Of a stretch of 64,000 nt of DNA, positions 58,639 to 64,000 are shown piece by piece. The first letter of the stretch is position 1, and the number at the start of each line of letters is the position of its first letter. Source of the stretch: Novosphingobium sp. HII-3 (lineage in GTDB: Bacteria > Pseudomonadota > Alphaproteobacteria > Sphingomonadales > Sphingomonadaceae); contig NZ_PPSM01000081.1 in assembly GCF_002916655.1 (NCBI RefSeq), positions 62,001 through 126,000 of the forward strand. Reading direction: 5' to 3'. A program made the translations under genes and the position numbers. The notes below the pieces were generated by a model that was not told the DNA's origin, did no database searches, and was given only the letters and a program-made list of their open reading frames with translations.

Positions 58639-60756
58639 TCAGACGGCCAGGCGTGCTACCGCGTCGGCGGCTCCGCGAATGGCACCTTCGATATATCCCA
58701 CGCCATTGCAGTCGCCCACCGTTTCGACCTTGAAGCCCTGCGCCCTGAGATGGTCGGCAAGCCTGGTGTCACCCGAGGCGCCCATGGCGACGATGACGTG
58801 ATCGGCCGCGATTTCGAGGATCTTGCCATCCTTCTCGCCGGTGACCGACTTTGCCCCTACGGCTATGTTTTGCACGCTGGTGTGCATCGCGACACCGTGT
58901 TCCTTCAGTTCGGAAACAAGTCTCATGCGGCGAACGAGCAGCAGCCCCTTCCCCAGATGAGAACCCGGTTCGACGACTGTGACGGTACGTCCACGCTCAT
59001 GCAGGAACTCCGCCAGCTCCAGGCCCACCAGTTCACCCCCGACGATCACGATGTCCTGCCCCAGCGGCATCCAGCCGTGCGTGGCCCTGCGCACGAAGTC
59101 GAGATTGGCGGTCATGCCGGTGGCAGCGCCGATCTTCGCGGCCGCACGCGTGATGAGGCCGGTCTTGCGCTTCACCTCTTCGGAGCTCTCGCCCAGGATC
59201 AGGGTGCGCAGGTCATCCCCGCTCAGGACATGCGGCAAGTCGTTGCCGGGGAGATCGGGCATGTCCCGGCGGGCACCCGTTGCCACGATCACGCGCTCCA
59301 CGCCCATACCGCGCAGCATTTCAGGCGTTGCTTCGGTATCCAGGCGCACCTCGATGCCAAGGCGCCTGGTCCGCTCCATCAGCCACTTCAGCAGCTTCTC
59401 GTTGGGTGGGTAGGCAAGGCTGGCGAAACGAAGCGTCCCGCCCAGGCGCTTGCCCTTTTCCAGAAGGGTGACCCGGTTGCCGGCTTCCGCCAATCTGCAG
59501 GCCGCCTCCATACCGCCGGGTCCGCCGCCGATAACCGCATAATGCCGCCCGCCGGTCGGGGCCGTGCGCTCGCATTCGAAGCCGGTATCGGAGTTAACGG
59601 CACAACGAAGTGGCTGGCGGACATACGCTGCCGTGACGCAGGTGTAGCAATAGATGCACGGCCGTACCTGCTCGACCTTGGCGTCCGCCAGCTTGCGCGG
59701 GAGCGCTGGATCCGCAAGCAGCTTGCGCCCCATCGCCAGGAAATCGTAGCGCCCCGCCCCGATGTGCTTGTCGGCGGCGTCGGGCTCGATCCGCCCGGAC
59801 GCGATGATCGGCAGCGCAACTTCCCGGCGGAGCGCATCCACAGCGGGCAGGTTGCTCTCCGGCTCGTGCGGGATATTCGACGCCGAATGAAGTTTGCCCT
59901 GACCCGCATCATGGTAGGCCGAAACGGCGATGGCATCGACGCCTGCAGCCTCGATCATCCTGGCTGCCGCAACGAAGTCCGGGATAGCGATGCCGCCAGG
60001 CTTGCCTATCTCGCGCGAGTCCAGCTTGCACCAGATCGCCATCTCGGGGCCAGCCTCGGCCTTAACGGCTGCGATCACTTCCAGCAGGAGGCGCAGGCGA
60101 TTCTCAAGCGAGCCGCCGTAACGGTCGGTGCGCTTGTTGGTCTTGGGCGAAACGAAGGACGACAGCAGATAGCCATGCGCGCCATGGATCTCGAGAGCGT
60201 CGAAACCGGCCTGACGCGCCCGCCGCGCCGCCTCTCCGAACTGGCGCACGACGAGGTCGATGTCCTCCTGTTCCATGACCTTGATCGACGGCATCTTGCC
60301 GCTGGCGAACCCGGCCAGTTCCTCGGGCAGGAAGTAGTCCAGCAGGTCGCCCGAGAACGGATCGGGGAGACTGGGCGCCCAGAGCTGAGCATCGAAGTCA
60401 TCCGAGGAATAGCCGGCGACCAGCCCGCCGTGGTGCAACTGCGCGGCGATCCTGGCGCCATGCCGGTGGATCCGCTGTACGAGTTCGGTCAGGCCCGGCA
60501 CGAACTTGTCGTCCGAGATGGCGGTCTGGTTCGGCAGGACCGCGCCGACCGGCCATGCGACACCCGTGACACCGGTGATGATGAGCCCGGCCCCGCCTTT
60601 TGCCTGCTCTTCGTGATAGGCGATCAGCCGTTCATTGCAGTAACCGTCGGGTTCGGACAAACTTACGCCCATCGCGGTCACGAAGATGCGGTTGGGGATC
60701 TCGATCGGGCCAATGCGTCCCGGACTGAGGAGCTTGTCAAACGAAGACGACGTCAT
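58639..60756 (-). CDS. FMN/FeS/FAD oxidoreductase, 2,4-dienoyl-CoA reductase type
   Basis: 705 residues. The OYE-like FMN barrel spans about 1-350 (EIHGAHGYLLSSFVSPKTNKRTDRYGGSLENR). A 4Fe-4S cluster motif follows, CIYCYTC with a later Cys in QPLRCAVN. The C-terminal half has FAD- and NAD(P)-binding motifs (VIGGGPGGMEAACRLAEAG; IVIVGGELVGLELAEFL). The layout is that of FadH/BaiCD/trimethylamine dehydrogenase. It reduces conjugated C=C bonds in CoA esters, enones or steroids. GGGGCGGAACG precedes its ATG. Confidence 0.9.
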   Translation of the reverse strand: MTSSSFDKLLSPGRIGPIEIPNRIFVTAMGVSLSEPDGYCNERLIAYHEEQAKGGAGLIITGVTGVAWPVGAVLPNQTAISDDKFVPGLTELVQRIHRHGARIAAQLHHGGLVAGYSSDDFDAQLWAPSLPDPFSGDLLDYFLPEELAGFASGKMPSIKVMEQEDIDLVVRQFGEAARRARQAGFDALEIHGAHGYLLSSFVSPKTNKRTDRYGGSLENRLRLLLEVIAAVKAEAGPEMAIWCKLDSREIGKPGGIAIPDFVAAARMIEAAGVDAIAVSAYHDAGQGKLHSASNIPHEPESNLPAVDALRREVALPIIASGRIEPDAADKHIGAGRYDFLAMGRKLLADPALPRKLADAKVEQVRPCIYCYTCVTAAYVRQPLRCAVNSDTGFECERTAPTGGRHYAVIGGGPGGMEAACRLAEAGNRVTLLEKGKRLGGTLRFASLAYPPNEKLLKWLMERTRRLGIEVRLDTEATPEMLRGMGVERVIVATGARRDMPDLPGNDLPHVLSGDDLRTLILGESSEEVKRKTGLITRAAAKIGAATGMTANLDFVRRATHGWMPLGQDIVIVGGELVGLELAEFLHERGRTVTVVEPGSHLGKGLLLVRRMRLVSELKEHGVAMHTSVQNIAVGAKSVTGEKDGKILEIAADHVIVAMGASGDTRLADHLRAQGFKVETVGDCNGVGYIEGAIRGAADAVARLAV

Positions 60757-60946
60757 CGTTCCGCCCCCTCCATGAGCACCCCGTGCCGTTTCGTCCAGTC
60801 TTCGGAGATCGATGCCATAACCCAGTATCCTCTCATCGGAGCGGCCCGTCGGCGCGCTCGCGCTGGACCGCCGCCTTGTTCATGATGCCGCTTCACTCAT
60901 GCCTGCCGGTATTGTATCCACCGGTCGAACTGACGCGCCTTTCCGG

Positions 60947-62038
60947 TCAGCCCTGGCTCTCCGCCAGGACCGCCATCGTCGGATAGTCCGTGTAGCCCTT
61001 CTCCTCCCCTGTATAGACATGCGCGAAGTCCACCCGCGCGAGCGGAGCGCCAGCGCAGATGCGTTCGACATAATCAGGGTTGGAAATAAAGGCGCGGCCA
61101 AAGCTCACGACGTGCGCCAGGCCGGTTTCCAGCAGCCTGCACGCCCCTTCGACCTTCTGGCTGTCGTTCGCCATGACGGCGCCGGACCAGTTGGCGCGGA
61201 CCATTGCCAGGGTGTCGAGATTTTCAAGGTGCATGTCGATCACATGCACATAGGCCAGCCCCAGCGCATCGGCAGCCTTCAACAGCGGGGCATAGGTGGC
61301 TGCCGGCTCTGTGATGTCCATGCCGTTGTAGGGATTGCCCGGTGCAATCCGGAACCCGACCTTATCGCCGCCGATTGCGTCGGCAACCGCGTGCAGCACC
61401 GCGATCGGGAAGCGAATCCGATTCTCGACAGAGCCGCCGAATTCATCGTCGCGCTTGTTGCTGGCCGGATTGAGGAACTGGTGGATCAGGTATCCGCTGG
61501 CACAGTGCAGTTCCACGCCGTCCATGCCGGCCGCGATCGCATTGCGCGCCGCCTGCGCGAACTCGTCGACGAGGAGATCGATGTCCGCAAGTGTGGCGGC
61601 GCGCGGCATCGCGGTGGCAACGGGTACGCCATCCGGCCCCGGCACCAGCGCCGGACAGGCGATCGCCGAAGGCGCGATGATGTCCGCCTCGAACCCGCGA
61701 TTTGCAGGGACGACGACCCGGCCGCAGTGCATGAGTTGCATCACGATCGCGCCGCCACGCGCATGAACGGCATCGGTGACCCGACGCCATCCTTCGATCT
61801 GCTCCTGCGAGTGGATTCCCGGCGTACGCCAGTAGCCCTTCCCGGCCTTGCTCGGCTGAACCCCCTCCGTGATGATGAGTCCGGCACTGGCGCGCTGGGC
61901 GTAGTATTCCACCATCAGGTTGTTGGGAACGTCACCCGGGCCAGCCCGGTCCCGCGTCATCGGCGCCATGACAATACGGTTGCGCATCTCTATGGATCCA
62001 AGGGCAAATGGGGCCATCAGAGCGTCAATGGTACGCAT
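60947..62038 (-). CDS. Old Yellow Enzyme family alkene reductase
   Basis: 363 residues: LMAPFALGSIEMRNRIVMAPMTRDRAGPGDVPN at the FMN site, GVQPSKAGKGY, and ELHCASGYLIHQFLNPASNKRDDEFGGSVENR. The usual His-Asn/His pair is read as His-Cys here (VELHCASGY), a variation on HGANGYL. It matches the NemA/NCR group of NADPH-dependent ene reductases, which reduce activated double bonds. It is upstream of the larger reductase on the same strand with a 190-base gap, and divergent from the SDR. Confidence 0.9.
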   Translation of the reverse strand: MRTIDALMAPFALGSIEMRNRIVMAPMTRDRAGPGDVPNNLMVEYYAQRASAGLIITEGVQPSKAGKGYWRTPGIHSQEQIEGWRRVTDAVHARGGAIVMQLMHCGRVVVPANRGFEADIIAPSAIACPALVPGPDGVPVATAMPRAATLADIDLLVDEFAQAARNAIAAGMDGVELHCASGYLIHQFLNPASNKRDDEFGGSVENRIRFPIAVLHAVADAIGGDKVGFRIAPGNPYNGMDITEPAATYAPLLKAADALGLAYVHVIDMHLENLDTLAMVRANWSGAVMANDSQKVEGACRLLETGLAHVVSFGRAFISNPDYVERICAGAPLARVDFAHVYTGEEKGYTDYPTMAVLAESQG

Positions 62039-62117
62039 TTGCTTTCAGATTCCTGTGCTGTATGTCATTTGCGCTAAAGCATAGATCAACAATTACGCAT
62101 TTGAAAGAGGGATAGGC

Positions 62118-62870
62118 ATGCACTACGGCTTGGACGGAAAGGTTGCGCTCGTCACCGGCGCAGGTGGAGGAATAGGTCGCGCGACGGCTCTGGGCTTCGC
62201 CGCCTCGGGTGCTGCTGTCGTGGTCTCCGATGTTAATATCGAGGGCGGTGAGGCAACGGCGCAGCAGATCGAGGCAGCCGGTGGTAGAGCGATCTTCGCA
62301 TCCTGCAATGTCGCCAAAAGGTCTGAAGTAAAGGCGCTGGTCGCCCGCACCGTGGAGGCGTTCGGCCGGCTGGACTTTGCACACAACAACGCCGGGATAA
62401 ACAACCTCGGTGCCGACGAATATGAGGACGAGGCATGGGATCGCAGCCTCGGCATCAACCTGTCGGGCGTCATGTACTGCATGCGCGAGGAAGCCGAGGT
62501 CATGCTGACACAGGGCAAGGGCGCCATCGTCAACACCGCGTCCATCAATGGCCTTGTGGGCAACGGTCAGCAGCCCGCCTACACCGCCACCAAGCATGGC
62601 GTGATCGGGCTGACCCGGCACGGAGCACTGCGTTGGGCCCGGCAGGGCATCCGCGTGAATGCGGTTTGCCCCGGCGTCATCGAAACACCGATGACGGCTC
62701 CGCTCGTCGCCGATCCCCGGATGCGCGATGTCATCAGCGGCATGACCCCGATGGGCCGCATGGGGCAGGCCGAGGAGATCGCTGCGGCTGTGCTGTGGCT
62801 CTGTTCGGATCAGGCTAGCTTCGTGACCGGACACCCGCTTGTCATTGATGGCGGCGCCACCGCTACCTGA
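62118..62870 (+). CDS. short-chain dehydrogenase/reductase
   Basis: 250 residues (MHYGLDGKVALVTGAGGGIGRATALG) behind GAAAGAGGG. TGAGGGIG, NNAG, Ser in NTASING and YTATK, and DGGATAT at the end are classical SDR features; Asp in VSDVN suggests NAD(H). Its context with two ene reductases and a Rieske oxygenase suggests oxidation of a hydroxyl on a cyclic substrate. A strong terminator follows at 62898. Confidence 0.9.
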   Translation: MHYGLDGKVALVTGAGGGIGRATALGFAASGAAVVVSDVNIEGGEATAQQIEAAGGRAIFASCNVAKRSEVKALVARTVEAFGRLDFAHNNAGINNLGADEYEDEAWDRSLGINLSGVMYCMREEAEVMLTQGKGAIVNTASINGLVGNGQQPAYTATKHGVIGLTRHGALRWARQGIRVNAVCPGVIETPMTAPLVADPRMRDVISGMTPMGRMGQAEEIAAAVLWLCSDQASFVTGHPLVIDGGATAT

Positions 62871-62894
62871 ACCCGCATCCGCTCGAGCGTGATG

Positions 62895-62927
62895 AAAAAA
62901 GGGCGGAGGTTAATCCGCCCTTTCTTG
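62895..62927. terminator. bidirectional Rho-independent terminator
   Basis: A perfect 10-bp stem AAAGGGCGGA/TCCGCCCTTT with loop GGTTAA, followed by CTTGT, and flanked on the left by an A-run that gives a T-run for the minus strand. It serves the SDR gene and the convergent Rieske gene. Confidence 0.8.
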
Positions 62928-62943
62928 TATCAGCGCCTACCGC

Positions 62944-64000
62944 TCAAGCCGCCGATTCCCAGGGTGCTTCCTTGGTCCCCCGGGTCGTGTAGCGACCATC
63001 GACGCGCTTCTGGTATGTCTCCGCCTGGGTACGAGGGTTGTAGAACTGCTTGTACCAGAGGCGAACCTTGTCGAACGGGCCATCACCGCGAACCATCATC
63101 GGCGAGAAGCAGGGCCGCTTGTTGCCCCAGATCTCGAAATCCTGCGCGAAGGCGTCGACGCCTGCATCCTCGTAGCCGCGTGCCACGGCGCGGTCGGCCT
63201 CCGTCGGCTCATCGTTGGGCACCTTCACGAAGAGGCCATACCACACCTTCACGACCCCATCGTCGATGGGCGTATGGGCGATCAGCATGTGTGACGGATA
63301 TTCGCCGAGCATGGTCGACTGAAGGATGCCGGGGCCGACGTACCAGGTATCGTTGGTCATCACTTCGCCCCCGTCGGACGCAAGCGTCTTATGGCCCGCC
63401 GCCAGGTACTGTCGACACACGACACCGTCGAATTCGTTATGGAAGTACTCCATCTCGATCGAACCATGAACGGGCTCGAGGTGAGCCTTGTCCGCCATGT
63501 TGTCGACGATCTCCTGCGGATGGCAAACCAGTTCGCCCAGCAGGCGCACATTCCAGTTCACCCAGCCCGGCGCATCCCACTGCTCGAACGGAGGCAGATC
63601 GACGTCCGCTTCCATGCCCTCAGGGTCGTTCCACACCCAGAGGCAGCCCGCACGCTCCACCACCTTCCACGACTTCAGCTTCGCGGCCTTGGGCGGTTTC
63701 AAAGGGGAGTAGGGGATCTGATTGCACTGACCGTCCGGACCGAAGCGCCAGCCATGGTAAGGGCAACGGATGTTATCGCCCTGAACGTGGACCCCGTCCT
63801 TGATGACATAGGACGTGGTGTTCTTAGCCAGATGCGTACCCATGTGCGGGCAATAGGCTTCCATCAGGTAAGCGTTACCGCTTTCTCCACGGTAGAGCAC
63901 AAGGTCCTGGCCAAAGTACCGCACGCCCACCGGCACGGAGGTCGCATCTTCGGACTTGCCGATCATGAACCAGCCGCGCGGGAAAGTGAATTCTCCGAGC
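62944..64000 (-). CDS. Rieske non-haem iron oxygenase, KshA-like, 5' end outside window
   Basis: The frame is open to the window end: upstream of the Met at 63966 it reads GEFTFPRGWF, family sequence, so that Met is not the start. The 352 visible residues include the Rieske ligands YCPHMGTHL and CPYHGWRF, and the mononuclear iron motif NMADKAHLEPVH, close to the KshA (3-ketosteroid 9alpha-hydroxylase) pattern. It would insert one oxygen into a cyclic substrate using a separate reductase, not seen here. A steroid or terpenoid substrate is plausible but unproven. Confidence 0.88.
   Translation of the reverse strand, partial: LGEFTFPRGWFMIGKSEDATSVPVGVRYFGQDLVLYRGESGNAYLMEAYCPHMGTHLAKNTTSYVIKDGVHVQGDNIRCPYHGWRFGPDGQCNQIPYSPLKPPKAAKLKSWKVVERAGCLWVWNDPEGMEADVDLPPFEQWDAPGWVNWNVRLLGELVCHPQEIVDNMADKAHLEPVHGSIEMEYFHNEFDGVVCRQYLAAGHKTLASDGGEVMTNDTWYVGPGILQSTMLGEYPSHMLIAHTPIDDGVVKVWYGLFVKVPNDEPTEADRAVARGYEDAGVDAFAQDFEIWGNKRPCFSPMMVRGDGPFDKVRLWYKQFYNPRTQAETYQKRVDGRYTTRGTKEAPWESAA

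Noticed and set aside
62032..62103. 10-base direct repeat TACGCATTTG at 62032-62041 and 62094-62103
   Set aside because: The first copy overlaps the start codon of the ene reductase gene; too short and unsupported to call an operator.
1..64000. Search by eye for tRNA, rRNA, IS elements, integrases, toxin-antitoxin, CRISPR-Cas or secretion-system loci
   Set aside because: None seen. A tRNAscan or Infernal run would be needed to exclude small RNAs fully.

Overview
The window is GC-rich DNA from an alphaproteobacterium. It is most likely a member of the Sphingomonadales; Novosphingobium or a close relative is my inference. Supporting features are the nagZ-scpA-scpB-tatA-tatB-tatC operon, GapR (DUF2312) and DUF1244 proteins, a FixJ-like response regulator, a large TonB-dependent receptor with N-terminal TonB box, many SDR, SnoaL and OYE-type catabolic genes, and an intergenic palindrome that resembles one I associate with sphingomonads. 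I see no tRNA, rRNA, CRISPR array, transposase or prophage block.

Layout. 0-3 kb: tail of argC, then glnB-glnA behind a good sigma-54-like promoter. 3-12 kb: mixed housekeeping genes (GH24 lysozyme, SulP transporter with a structured leader, an orphan secreted protein, GNAT, bpt, ilvA, a 3-hydroxyisobutyrate dehydrogenase-family enzyme, a secreted amidohydrolase). 12-16.3 kb: minus-strand operon nagZ-scpA-scpB-tatABC. 16.4-21 kb: zincin, UshA-like lipoprotein, a tandem pair of SnoaL proteins (the second frameshifted), an atypical response regulator. 21-34.6 kb: accessory metabolic island with an aminotransferase, AKR, three SDRs, SnoaL, VOC, LLM flavin oxidoreductase, two PAPS-type sulfotransferases, a TIM-barrel protein, a DUF1214 protein and a LuxR-type regulator. 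34.7-45.4 kb: core genes (ruvA, ruvB, ruvC, yebC, gapR, pyk, yggS) with a Ser-rich PEP-CTERM-like protein, a eukaryote-like mannosyltransferase, a CPBP protease and a Gdx exporter behind a guanidine-II (mini-ykkC) type leader. 45.4-64 kb: a second catabolic island. One arm is an acyl-CoA operon (acyl-CoA dehydrogenase, HpcH/CitE lyase, CoA-transferase/hydrolase, enoyl-CoA hydratase). Divergent from it are a CaiB CoA-transferase, a TPP-dependent lyase/decarboxylase with an altered cofactor motif, and an aldehyde dehydrogenase. Then come a secreted alpha/beta hydrolase, a TonB receptor broken by a frameshift and preceded by a perfect 9+9 bp operator-like palindrome, two Old Yellow Enzyme-type reductases, an SDR, and a KshA-like Rieske oxygenase cut by the window end.

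How the parts may fit. The 45-64 kb genes read as uptake (TonB receptor), hydrolysis, ring or enone reduction and hydroxylation (OYEs, SDR, Rieske), and CoA-dependent chain shortening. The CaiB + TPP enzyme + ALDH trio resembles an alpha-oxidation (2-hydroxyacyl-CoA lyase) or formyl-CoA/oxalyl-CoA module. The 30.3-34.6 kb operon (LLM, sulfotransferase, TIM barrel, DUF1214; gaps of 2-3 nt) is the most unusual tight unit. No substrate can be assigned to either island from sequence alone.
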